Positions 31,747 through 41,223 of a stretch of DNA of 64,000 bases are shown piece after piece. The position numbers and the translations under genes were made by a program. Positions within the stretch are counted from its first letter, which is position 1, and each line of letters starts with the position of its first letter. The DNA comes from Sulfurimonas sp. (lineage in GTDB: Bacteria; Campylobacterota; Campylobacteria; Campylobacterales; Sulfurimonadaceae), in NCBI GenBank assembly GCA_021648285.1, contig JAKITC010000003.1, positions 1 through 64,000 on the forward strand, in the 5' to 3' direction. The notes beneath the pieces were generated by a model, which worked only from the letters and a program-made list of their open reading frames with translations, made no database searches and had not been told where the DNA came from.

Positions 31747-32361
31747 ATGGATTTTTTATTTAACACAAATGTTCAGTTTTTTATATCTGCATATCTTATC
31801 GGTGGTATTCCCTTTGGTCTGCTTCTAGCTAAAAAGTTTGCCGGAGTAGATATTAAGGCTAGTGGCAGTGGCAGCATCGGTGCTACAAATGTTCTTAGAG
31901 TTGTAAAAGAGACTAACCCATCTTTGGCTAAAAAACTTGGCGTTGCGACTTTAGCTCTTGATGCTATAAAAGGTGTTTTAGTATTAACTGTTGCATATTT
32001 TGTCGGTGTCAGTGAAGCTACACTTTGGGGCATAGCACTTTTGGCTGTTGTTGGTCACTGCTTTTCACCTTACTTGAACTTTGAGGGCGGAAAAGGTGTT
32101 GCAAGCGGGATGGGTGTTATGATGTTCATGCTTCCTCTTGAGACTATAATTGCACTTGTTGTTTGGGCTGTTGGAGCAAAGGTTATCCGTATCTCTTCAC
32201 TATCATCACTTACAGCCTTATCTGCTCTTATAATTGCCAGTTTTATTATTCATCCGGATATGGCTCACGCGCCTGTTATTCTTATTGGTTTTATTCTTTT
32301 TTACAAACACATTCCCAATATTATCCGTCTTGTTAAGGGTGAAGAAAAAAGAGTGGTGTAA
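31747..32361 (+). CDS. plsY: glycerol-3-phosphate acyltransferase PlsY
   Basis: YLIGGIPFGLLLAK, GSGSIGATNVLR, GHCFSPYLNFEGGKGVASGMG. Confidence 0.96.
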   Translation: MDFLFNTNVQFFISAYLIGGIPFGLLLAKKFAGVDIKASGSGSIGATNVLRVVKETNPSLAKKLGVATLALDAIKGVLVLTVAYFVGVSEATLWGIALLAVVGHCFSPYLNFEGGKGVASGMGVMMFMLPLETIIALVVWAVGAKVIRISSLSSLTALSALIIASFIIHPDMAHAPVILIGFILFYKHIPNIIRLVKGEEKRVV

Positions 32362-32369
32362 TTACTATT

Positions 32370-32693
32370 ATGATTATACATGTAGAAGATTTAAAGTTCC
32401 AATGCATTATTGGAATTCTAGATTTTGAGAGAATTAAATCGCAAGATATTATAGTAAACCTTACAATTGACTATAATAATGAAAATGGCTTCATAAATTA
32501 TGCCGATATTGTTCAAATTGTTAAAGAAAATATGGTTAAAAGTGAATTTTTACTCATAGAAGATGCTTTAGATAGCCTAAATTTAAAGTTAGTTAAAGAA
32601 TTTTCTTCCATTAAAAGCCTTGATTTAAAGATAACAAAACCATCGATTCTACCCGATTGCAAGGTAAGTGTAAGCAATTGTTACAAATCTTAA
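32370..32693 (+). CDS. folB: dihydroneopterin aldolase-like protein FolB
   Basis: VEDLKFQCIIGILDFERIKSQDIIVNLTIDY. Confidence 0.87.
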   Translation: MIIHVEDLKFQCIIGILDFERIKSQDIIVNLTIDYNNENGFINYADIVQIVKENMVKSEFLLIEDALDSLNLKLVKEFSSIKSLDLKITKPSILPDCKVSVSNCYKS

Positions 32694-32800
32694 TCTTAAA
32701 ATTTTGTTAAATTTTTATTAAAATAAATTGAATTTTTCTTTAAAGTTAGCTAAAATTATGCTATCATTCCGCAAAAATATTTACATATAGGACATAAATT

Positions 32801-33475
32801 ATGCGTATTCTTATTATAGAAGATGAAGTAACATTAAACAAAATGCTTGCTGAGGGACTAAAAGAGTTTGGTTACCAAAGTGATGTAGTAGAGACTCTAA
32901 AAGATGGCGAGTACTACTTAGATATCCGTAACTATGACTTAGTACTTATGGACTGGATGCTTCCAGATGGAAACTCTGTTGATATCATCGGTGATATTAA
33001 AACTAACACTCCTAAAACCACAGTAATAGTTTTATCTGCAAGAGATGATAATGACAGTGAGATTGAAGCACTGAGAAGTGGTGCTGATGATTATATTAGA
33101 AAACCATTTGATTTTGATGTTCTAGTAGCTAGAATAGAAGCTCGCCTTCGTTTTGGTGGTTCAAACATCATTGAAATAGAAGATTTAACAATCAATCCTG
33201 AAGAAGAAAAAATCACTTATAAAGAGCAGGATATAGAGCTTAAAGGTAAACCTTTTGAGGTTCTAACTCACCTAGCTCGTCATCGTGATCAAATCGTATC
33301 TAAAGAGCAACTTCTTGATGCAATTTGGGAAGAACCGGAACTAGTTACTCCAAATGTTATTGAAGTAGCAATTAATCAAATTAGACAAAAAATGGATAAA
33401 CCATTAGGTATTACAACTATCGAGACAGTTCGTCGTCGTGGTTACCGTTTTTGTTTTCCAAAAGAAATAAATTAG
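32801..33475 (+). CDS. hsrA: OmpR-family response regulator, HsrA/CosR homolog with canonical receiver
   Basis: C-terminal region KPFEVLTHLARHRDQIVSKEQLLDAIWEEPELVTPNVIEVAINQIRQKMDKPLGITTIETVRRRGYRFCFPK is near-identical to the HP1043/CosR family; receiver has D8, D51 (LVLMDWMLP) and K (RKPF). Confidence 0.9.
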   Translation: MRILIIEDEVTLNKMLAEGLKEFGYQSDVVETLKDGEYYLDIRNYDLVLMDWMLPDGNSVDIIGDIKTNTPKTTVIVLSARDDNDSEIEALRSGADDYIRKPFDFDVLVARIEARLRFGGSNIIEIEDLTINPEEEKITYKEQDIELKGKPFEVLTHLARHRDQIVSKEQLLDAIWEEPELVTPNVIEVAINQIRQKMDKPLGITTIETVRRRGYRFCFPKEIN

Positions 33476-33595
33476 ATTATTCCCGATAAGGGAATAATCC
33501 CTTATCTCCGCTTGCACCGCTGTGGTAACTCATCGTGGAGAATGCCATTGGTTAGCATTCCTAGAAGCTAGAGCTTTAAAAAGCTCAAATTTTAT
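33475..33595 (+). repeat. putative structured intergenic element, family 1 copy B
   Basis: Overlapping hairpins GATTATTCCC/GGGAATAATC and GATAAGGG/CCCTTATC, ACC-GCTGT-GGT hairpin, 36-nt identity with copy C (ACTCATCGTGGAGAATGCCATTGGTTAGCATTCCTA). Confidence 0.75.
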
Positions 33596-33663
33596 ATTTA
33601 AACAACAACCCTTTTCTTACTGAATTAGCTATAATTACAAATATTTGTTTTATAGGTAAAAAA

Positions 33664-34962
33664 ATGTTCTCAAAAAGAAGTATCAGACAAAGCTTTCTAA
33701 TTCAACTCATTTTCGCTTCGGCCTCACTTATATTTATATTCTCATCAATACTTTATTTTTACATTGAACGTTCAATATTTGAAGAGAAACATCAAGAACT
33801 TCTAAACTATGCAAAAAATATAGCACATGATGAGTCTCTATATGGTACAGATATGCCTTCACCTGATATTTATTTAGGGCTTAATGTTGAAGTCATACAA
33901 CTAAAAAAAATACATTCAGGTGAAGATCTATATGAAACTACAAAAGGAAAAAAAGTATATCTAACAGCTATACACCCATTTAACATTGATGAGCTAAGTT
34001 ACCTAAAAATAACTAAAGAGATAACAGGCACAAAAAAGCTGTTGGAAAAAATACTTAATTACCTTTTTATCATAAATATTGCCGGTTTTTTACTTGTCGT
34101 AATTTATGCCATTGGATTGTCAAAAATGCTTGTATCTCCTGTTAAAACTCTAAGTAAAAAATTATCAGACATGAATGAGCACTTGATGAGACCTATTAAA
34201 ATAGAAGAACTACCTGAGGAGTTTGAACCTTTAGGTATCACAATTAATCACCTCATTGCAAGAATTCAAAACTTTGTTAAGTATCAAAAAGAACTATTTA
34301 TCGGAACTGCTCATGAGCTTAAAACACCACTCGCCGTTATAAAACTGAAAAATCAAGTCACTCTAATCAAGAAAAGATCCCCAGAAGAGTATATAGATGC
34401 TCTTAAAGTCACAAACAAGGCTATAGATGAAATGAATTTTATTGTTTCAAATGTGCTTAATATTGGCCGTCAAGAAGGTGCACAACTTGAGAAACCAATT
34501 CAAGTAGACATAATATCCATACTTCGAGAAAAAGCAAATGACTTTCAACTTCTTGCTGCAAATGAAGACAAGAAACTTCACATGAGTTTTGAACCAAGTG
34601 GATTCATGGCAATACTTCAAGTTAGTTTGCTAAACCAGATAATACAAAACTTTTTGCAAAACTCTCTAAAATTCACATCAAAAGATGGCAGTGTGACACT
34701 TCGGAGTTCACAAAACAGCTATGGACTACTCATAGAAGTAATAGATGAAGGGTGTGGTATAGATGAAAGTGTTGATCTTTTTGCCCCATTTAAAAGGCAA
34801 GGTGATAAACAAGGTGTTGGGTTAGGACTCTTTTTGGCCAAAAGTGCTGCAGATGCTTTGGGTGCTAAAATAAGTATAAAAAACAGAACAGATGGAATTA
34901 GCGGAACTGTTGCTTCACTTAACTTAAACTCTAAACTTTCATGTATATTGCCAAGAAGTTAG
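33664..34962 (+). CDS. sensor histidine kinase
   Basis: H-box GTAHELKTPLAVIKLKNQ; N-box QNFLQNSLKFT; G boxes DEGCGIDES, GVGLGLFLAKSAADALG. Confidence 0.94.
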   Translation: MFSKRSIRQSFLIQLIFASASLIFIFSSILYFYIERSIFEEKHQELLNYAKNIAHDESLYGTDMPSPDIYLGLNVEVIQLKKIHSGEDLYETTKGKKVYLTAIHPFNIDELSYLKITKEITGTKKLLEKILNYLFIINIAGFLLVVIYAIGLSKMLVSPVKTLSKKLSDMNEHLMRPIKIEELPEEFEPLGITINHLIARIQNFVKYQKELFIGTAHELKTPLAVIKLKNQVTLIKKRSPEEYIDALKVTNKAIDEMNFIVSNVLNIGRQEGAQLEKPIQVDIISILREKANDFQLLAANEDKKLHMSFEPSGFMAILQVSLLNQIIQNFLQNSLKFTSKDGSVTLRSSQNSYGLLIEVIDEGCGIDESVDLFAPFKRQGDKQGVGLGLFLAKSAADALGAKISIKNRTDGISGTVASLNLNSKLSCILPRS

Positions 34963-35052
34963 ACAAATCATATAATTTAAAAAATAATAAAGCTTTATTC
35001 TGATATAAATCGGACATATAAAAAAATGAACAATATACTATAAGGTTTTTAA

Positions 35053-35304
35053 ATGGCATTAATAATAAATGATGAATGTATTGCGTGTGATGCTTGTAGA
35101 GAAGAATGCCCTACTACAGCTATTGAAGAGGGAGATCCTGTTTACTACATTGATCCAGACAGATGTATAGAGTGTGTAACTGTTTATGATGAACCAGCTT
35201 GTATCTCTGTATGCCCTGTAGATTGTATTATTCCGGACAAAGACAATGTGGAATCTATAGCGGAACTTCAATTTAAATATAAAAATCTACAAGTAGAAGA
35301 ATAA
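35053..35304 (+). CDS. 2[4Fe-4S] ferredoxin (YfhL/FdxB type)
   Basis: CIACDACREECP and CIECVTVYDEPACISVCP. Confidence 0.94.
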   Translation: MALIINDECIACDACREECPTTAIEEGDPVYYIDPDRCIECVTVYDEPACISVCPVDCIIPDKDNVESIAELQFKYKNLQVEE

Positions 35305-35306
35305 GC

Positions 35307-36773
35307 TTGGCAAAACGAGTAGCAGTAATAGATATCGGTTCTAACTCGGTTAGAATGGTTGTCTATGAAAAAACATCTCGATTTGCATTCCACATACTTC
35401 ATGAAACAAAGAGCAGGGTTAGGCTATCAGAGAAAGCATACCAAAATGGTAGTAATCTTCAAGAGATACCCATGCAAAGAGCCTTTGATGTTCTAGAGAA
35501 CTTTCTAACAATCATCGATTCCTTTAAAGCGAGAAAAACTTTGTGTGTTGCCACATCTGCGCTTAGAGATGCACCAAATAAGAAAGATTTTATTTCCAGA
35601 GTCAAAAACTCTCTTGGTTTAAAAATAAAGGTTATTGACGGACAAAGAGAGTCATATCTTGGAGCAGTTGCATGTGCAAATCTTCTTCCAGAGCAAGATA
35701 GTGCTTTGAGCATAGATATTGGCGGTGGCTCAACTGAGTTTTCACTTATACATAAAAAAAATATTGCTAGCAATTTATCTTTAAATCTAGGTACTGTTAG
35801 ATTAAAAGAGTTATTCTTTGACAACAATGATATAGATGGTGCTAAAGAGTACATAGACTCTAAACTGACTCAGCTAGACTCTATTGAAGCATCCAGTATT
35901 ATTGGAATCGGCGGAACGTTTAGAGCTATCTCTTCTGCATTGATGAACAGCAGCAACTACCCGATAAAAAAACTACACGCTTACGAATCTTGGAATAAAG
36001 AGTTTAGTGAGTTTTTAACTACTATTTTAAACTCAAATGAAGATGAATTAAAAGAGTTAGGGATAAAAAAAGATAGATTTGACGTTATTAAACCAGGTGC
36101 CTTGATACTAGACAGAGTTCTTAAAAAAATCAAAGTAAAAAAGCTTATAACGAGTGGTGTTGGGGTTAGAGAGGGAGTCTATTTAGCTGATATGCTTAGA
36201 AATTCCAAAGACAAACTTCCAACCAATTATAATACTTCTGTAAGATATATACTTGATTCACATATAGACAATACAACATATGCAAATCAACTAAGCAGGG
36301 TTGCCAAATCACTCTTTGATATAACACATAAAGAACTGGGTATTGATGAAAAATATCGTTATGAATTAGGTATAGCTGCTAAATTATGTACAAGTGGCTC
36401 TAATATACACTTTTACTCACAATACAAGCATAGCTATCATCTAATACAAGATGCTTTAGAGTTTGGCTTTACGCATCAACAAATTACCCTTATAGCCTCA
36501 CTGGTGAAGTATACAAAAAGAAAACTACCCTCATTATCACATGTAGACAAATATAGGGATTTACTTCCAAATACAGAGGAGTTACATGCTCTATCTTATC
36601 TCTTATCACTAAGTGTAGCTCTGTTAAGTCATAATCCAAGAAATATTGATTTTACCCTTACATTTGAAGATGGTGAACTAGGTGTAGCTTCAAAAAATAG
36701 TTTATACTTAGCAAAAGAGAGTATAAAAAAACTCGATTCCATAAAAAATTTCCGCATTAAATTCTCCTCCTAA
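35307..36773 (+). CDS. Ppx/GppA phosphatase family protein
   Basis: VAVIDIGSNSVRMVVYE, DIGGGSTEFSLI, LGTVRLKELF. Confidence 0.94.
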   Translation: MAKRVAVIDIGSNSVRMVVYEKTSRFAFHILHETKSRVRLSEKAYQNGSNLQEIPMQRAFDVLENFLTIIDSFKARKTLCVATSALRDAPNKKDFISRVKNSLGLKIKVIDGQRESYLGAVACANLLPEQDSALSIDIGGGSTEFSLIHKKNIASNLSLNLGTVRLKELFFDNNDIDGAKEYIDSKLTQLDSIEASSIIGIGGTFRAISSALMNSSNYPIKKLHAYESWNKEFSEFLTTILNSNEDELKELGIKKDRFDVIKPGALILDRVLKKIKVKKLITSGVGVREGVYLADMLRNSKDKLPTNYNTSVRYILDSHIDNTTYANQLSRVAKSLFDITHKELGIDEKYRYELGIAAKLCTSGSNIHFYSQYKHSYHLIQDALEFGFTHQQITLIASLVKYTKRKLPSLSHVDKYRDLLPNTEELHALSYLLSLSVALLSHNPRNIDFTLTFEDGELGVASKNSLYLAKESIKKLDSIKNFRIKFSS

Positions 36774-36852
36774 AATTTTTATTTAATACAATTCTTCCCT
36801 GTGGTACGATTTTTGCTGTATTAATTAACAATAAACATAAAGGGTTTTTTGC

Positions 36853-37230
36853 ATGAAAAATATATTTGTAATATTTATTATATTACCAACATTTATTTAT
36901 GCTGCATACAATCCTTTTTTCAGTGATAAAAATGCTCCAAAGCCAAAAGCACCAGAAGTCAAAGTAGTCATACAAAAAGCTAAACCCAAGCCTATTCCAA
37001 AAAGACAAAATGCGAAAATTACCTATATTGGGTTTATAGAGAGCAAAAAAGGAAAATTTGCTTTAGTTAGTTTTGATGAGAAAAACATTGTAGTGAGAAA
37101 AAATGATTCTCTGTATTTAGATGAACAAATCTTCAAAGTATTTAAAATTACCAGTAATTTCATTCTTCTAAAAGACAGATACAGCAGATCTCAAACAATA
37201 TATTTTTCCTCAGAAATTCAGAGATACTAA
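36853..37230 (+). CDS. small secreted/membrane protein of the T2S/T4P-like locus (CtsR/PilP-like)
   Basis: Signal peptide, Pro/Lys-rich linker, compact C-terminal domain (ITYIGFIESKKGKFALVSFDEKNIVVRKNDSL), directly upstream of the secretin. Confidence 0.55.
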   Translation: MKNIFVIFIILPTFIYAAYNPFFSDKNAPKPKAPEVKVVIQKAKPKPIPKRQNAKITYIGFIESKKGKFALVSFDEKNIVVRKNDSLYLDEQIFKVFKITSNFILLKDRYSRSQTIYFSSEIQRY

Positions 37231-37233
37231 AAA

Positions 37234-38724
37234 ATGACAAAAATAATAAAATTCCTGTTTTTAATCATTTTAATCTATCTTATTCAAGGATGCTCTAATG
37301 AGTACAAAAAAGAATTACTAAAAACAGAGTTAAAAACAGAGTTCAATAATCTACAAAAACCTTTACCTAAAGAATCTGCAATAAGAATTATAGAAGTTAA
37401 TGCTGAAAATTTTAAAATAACTAAAAATCTAGTCCCAGATAATGAACAGATAAAGCATGTTAAAATCTTGGGTGCCCCGCTAAATGATGTAATTGCTTTA
37501 ATAACTGAAGCGACAGACCAGGACATTATATTTCAACTTCAATCGAACAATACAAGTTATACAACAGGTACCGGAACAGGAATAGGAACATTAGGGACTA
37601 GAACGACTACAATAGGTACTGCAGGACGAGCTGCATTAGGAATTGGAACTGCTAGGAACAATGCTGATTCAGATATACGCTACTCAAATGTATATGTAAC
37701 AGCATCAAATATAGGATTCGGAAGACTTCTTAAGAAGACGGTTGGTGATAAACTAAGTGTCAGATATGATGATGGAACATACTATCTTGGATCTGTTAAG
37801 ACTGTTACTTTAAAAATACCGTCACTTACTGGTCTGGCAGCACAGATGAATAAGACACTTCGTACCCTCGGTGCACTAAATCTTGTACAAGACTCCGTTA
37901 CCTCTACCGTTACATTTTCTGCAAGAGAGAAAGAGTATCAAGACATAATGAAATATCTTACAATATTAAGAAATAATCTTTATGTTATTGAATATGAGAT
38001 AGCTATTTATGATGTTTATCTAAACGACAAATACAGCCTAGGAATAGACTGGAGCCTTGTACCTAGTGCAGAAAGTAAAGGTGGTCTTACAACTACTACA
38101 TCTTCATCTTTTGGCTCTGTAGCAGCCGGTGCCATAACATCCAATATTGGTATGCTTTTTGATTCCCCTACCATGACTGGATCTATGATGGTTAAGGCAT
38201 TAAGTAAATTTGGGAAAGTCGAGAGTATTCAAAAACCAAAATTGCTTGGTATTGCCGGAACAGATGTCACACTTATTGATGGTCAAACTGAGCAATATAT
38301 ATCTGGTTTAACAACAACTGCCGTTGGAAACACAGGAATACAGACTACTACTCAAAATGCAACCGCACAAAGTGGTTTAAAAATAACACTGAATTCAAAT
38401 ATCATGGATGGAACAGTAATAACAAATATAAACCTAGTGGTTAATGATATTGTAGGTTATACTGACTTCAGTGTTGGAGATACATCTTATACTCAACCAA
38501 AAGTTCGTACTAAGACAATTACAAACAACATAAGAGTTCAGCCAGGTGTACCTATTATTATATCCGGTCTTTTTAGACATAAGAGAGATAAAGGGTATAA
38601 AGGAATACCTGGATTAGCTCGAACAGATGCACGCATATTGGGCGGCAGTGAGTATGCATCAATATCAAAAAGCGAAATGGTTATTATTGTAACTCCTAGA
38701 GTTATTAAGTATGTGATGAAGTGA
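37234..38724 (+). CDS. secretin (MshL/PilQ/CtsD-like)
   Basis: Lipobox LIQGCS; C-terminal secretin domain VQPGVPIIISGLFRHKRDKGYKGIPGLARTDARILGGSEYASISKSEMVIIVTPRVI. Confidence 0.9.
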   Translation: MTKIIKFLFLIILIYLIQGCSNEYKKELLKTELKTEFNNLQKPLPKESAIRIIEVNAENFKITKNLVPDNEQIKHVKILGAPLNDVIALITEATDQDIIFQLQSNNTSYTTGTGTGIGTLGTRTTTIGTAGRAALGIGTARNNADSDIRYSNVYVTASNIGFGRLLKKTVGDKLSVRYDDGTYYLGSVKTVTLKIPSLTGLAAQMNKTLRTLGALNLVQDSVTSTVTFSAREKEYQDIMKYLTILRNNLYVIEYEIAIYDVYLNDKYSLGIDWSLVPSAESKGGLTTTTSSSFGSVAAGAITSNIGMLFDSPTMTGSMMVKALSKFGKVESIQKPKLLGIAGTDVTLIDGQTEQYISGLTTTAVGNTGIQTTTQNATAQSGLKITLNSNIMDGTVITNINLVVNDIVGYTDFSVGDTSYTQPKVRTKTITNNIRVQPGVPIIISGLFRHKRDKGYKGIPGLARTDARILGGSEYASISKSEMVIIVTPRVIKYVMK

Positions 38725-38733
38725 TGTAATTAA

Positions 38734-39528
38734 ATGGCAATATTTACAGCAGGATGTATTGAATTAACCAATAGCAGTAAAAAGATCAGAAATCATGTAT
38801 ACGAGTTGTCACGACATGATCTTGACTCCCCCGCTATGAAAATATCTGTACGAAAATCTCCTACATGCATAAACTTTATAGCTTTTTTGCCAAAAGACAA
38901 AATTATACAAGAGAATGTTCTTAAAAAAGTCTCAGAGTGTGAAACTCGTACAGTAATCGTATTTGAGTTGGATTATAAGTATGTCGGTGTCGTATGCGAG
39001 TATAAAAGAATTACTGATTATATTTTAGATAAACCAAAAGAGTTTGCACAAGAGCGAGGATATGAAACAGCTTTTGTTGATAATGCTGATGGAGTTGAAC
39101 TTGTTTCATTTAATTTGGATAACCACAACCGTACAGCAAAAGCAGGTTTTATATCTTTAGGATTCACAATTCTGCTTACTACAACAATTTTTTATAGTGG
39201 CTTTTTTTATATGCAGGGCACTAATATAAATAAAGGGAACAAAGAATCTTTGGCTACACAATATAAAAAAATAGTAAAAAATGAATTTAAAAAATCTGAA
39301 AAAATAGTAGCAAAAATTGATATTGTTGCTGCATTAGAGAATGTTGAAAACTTAACACAAACTACAGAATCAACACTCTCTCAAGTTCAATATAGTGGAA
39401 AGAGTATCTGCGTTAAAGTTCAAACACCGCAAATGGAACCATTCATAAGCATGTTGCCTAAAAATATCAAGATAAAGCATAAAGATAAAGCAAAAGGTAT
39501 AGTACAATACTGCTATGAAACAATATAA
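38734..39528 (+). CDS. single-TM protein of the T2S/T4P-like locus
   Basis: N-terminal cytoplasmic domain, TM AGFISLGFTILLTTTIFYSGFFYM, periplasmic coiled region; between secretin and pilins. Confidence 0.55.
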   Translation: MAIFTAGCIELTNSSKKIRNHVYELSRHDLDSPAMKISVRKSPTCINFIAFLPKDKIIQENVLKKVSECETRTVIVFELDYKYVGVVCEYKRITDYILDKPKEFAQERGYETAFVDNADGVELVSFNLDNHNRTAKAGFISLGFTILLTTTIFYSGFFYMQGTNINKGNKESLATQYKKIVKNEFKKSEKIVAKIDIVAALENVENLTQTTESTLSQVQYSGKSICVKVQTPQMEPFISMLPKNIKIKHKDKAKGIVQYCYETI

Positions 39529-39955
39529 CACAGTCATTCTTTTTATTCTTATTTTAATTACTGTTAGTGTGTCGAGTTACTTTTTTTATTTAGACATCAT
39601 ATATAAAGATAAACTTGTTAAAACTGATGTGGAATCTCTTTATGATCTCAAGCGTATAGCGGGTAAGCCAATAGTAGAATATGCTAATCCTGCAGAGCTC
39701 GAAGCAAAGGTCTTTGAGTACAATCAAATTATACTGGAATTAAATATAGATGCAATAGCACAGGCTGATAAAAATATGATAGTTATCCGTGGTGCTATTC
39801 ACAATAGCTTTTCATATATCCTTCTTAAAAGATTGCTAAACATAGTGAAAAATGACGAGGTAAATCTTATAAGTACCTGCATAGGAAAAGAGTGCACAGA
39901 AGATGATTATGGATTTTTAATAAAAATTAGACCATATTTGTTAAAGTTAAAATAA
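39515..39955 (+). CDS. small bitopic membrane protein of the T2S/T4P-like locus
   Basis: N-terminal TM then ~120 aa soluble domain; overlaps the upstream gene. Confidence 0.55.
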   Translation: MKQYNTVILFILILITVSVSSYFFYLDIIYKDKLVKTDVESLYDLKRIAGKPIVEYANPAELEAKVFEYNQIILELNIDAIAQADKNMIVIRGAIHNSFSYILLKRLLNIVKNDEVNLISTCIGKECTEDDYGFLIKIRPYLLKLK

Positions 39956-40065
39956 GTGCGCAAAAGAAGATGATAAATTTTAGACAAAATTTATGCTGTT
40001 TCCGCTAAAGTTAAAATAACAGTTGCCGATATACAGAGTAACTTAAATGAAAAAAAGGATATGAC

Positions 40066-40695
40066 ATGATACAAGGAAGTAACATGACGAGAAGTCACAA
40101 AGGAATGAGAAAAGGTATTTCACTTATTGAAATGCTAGTTGCAGTTGTAATGTTCGGTATTATTGGTACGATTAGTTATACGTACTACAAAAACTACTAC
40201 GATACTTCTTTGGCAGCAAAACAGCTACGTATATATACAATTGTTGACCAAGCGGCACAGCTTTCAAATGCTTTTGATCTTTATAATACAAAAGTAGGTA
40301 CAGACCCAGTGACTGTTCAAGAGATAGTAGACCAAAGAATTTTAACAGAAGCTCCGGTTAAACAGCCATTTTTAAGTTCTACAGGTTGGACACTTGAAGA
40401 AAACCTAACAATTGTTGGAGCAGATACTACTGGTGTTGCATTTAGATATAAACTTGATGGTGTTGGTTCAAATACAGATAATTTAGATTACTGTAATATC
40501 TTAAATCAAACAGGTAATACGGCTTGGAGTTTAGATTATGTTGAATCTGATCAAAACACAACTGCGCAACAATGGTCTGATGGTAATGCATCTGCTACGA
40601 GCGAGTTTGAGTATTTTCACTGTGCTGACAATAATGGTACAGCTGGATCGTATGACTTTGATATGATTTTTATAAAACGTGCAACTGTTCAATAG
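40066..40695 (+). CDS. prepilin-like protein
   Basis: Class III signal KG|ISLIEMLVAVVMFGIIGTISYTYY. Confidence 0.88.
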   Translation: MIQGSNMTRSHKGMRKGISLIEMLVAVVMFGIIGTISYTYYKNYYDTSLAAKQLRIYTIVDQAAQLSNAFDLYNTKVGTDPVTVQEIVDQRILTEAPVKQPFLSSTGWTLEENLTIVGADTTGVAFRYKLDGVGSNTDNLDYCNILNQTGNTAWSLDYVESDQNTTAQQWSDGNASATSEFEYFHCADNNGTAGSYDFDMIFIKRATVQ

Positions 40696-40700
40696 AGATA

Positions 40701-41192
40701 ATGCGTAAAGCGTTCTCTCTTATAGAACTGCTAATTACTGTAGCCCTTGCTGGGGCTATGGCAATTTTTACACTTAACTACTACATAGACACTTCAACAA
40801 TCTCCAAAGAAAATATCAAAACAGAGCTCCAATCACACTTCAACATTCTATCTGCAGCGATTTTACAATGTAAAGAGCTTAGCAATGCTATGCCAATTAA
40901 CAATAACTTAACATTGGCAAACAATACACTAATCAAACAACTTGATTGTAATACATCTACCCCTTATGCACTTGATGGAGGAAAAGGATATTTTATGCCT
41001 GTAATCATTAACGGCTTTACAGACTATAAAGCTACACAAAATGGAACTGAGTTTTATATCAGCACCACTGCCAAAATCAATTCAAACAATGATGAAGTAT
41101 TACAAGACTTAAACAGTAGCTATTCTACAAATCAATACGTACTTACACATGACGCTACAACTGCTTATCTAAACTTTTATATATCTCGTTAA
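40701..41192 (+). CDS. prepilin-like protein
   Basis: MRKA|FSLIELLITVALAGAMAIFTLNYY. Confidence 0.88.
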   Translation: MRKAFSLIELLITVALAGAMAIFTLNYYIDTSTISKENIKTELQSHFNILSAAILQCKELSNAMPINNNLTLANNTLIKQLDCNTSTPYALDGGKGYFMPVIINGFTDYKATQNGTEFYISTTAKINSNNDEVLQDLNSSYSTNQYVLTHDATTAYLNFYISR

Positions 41193-41223
41193 ATTTAATG
41201 GTATAATTATTTAAAAAGTAATT

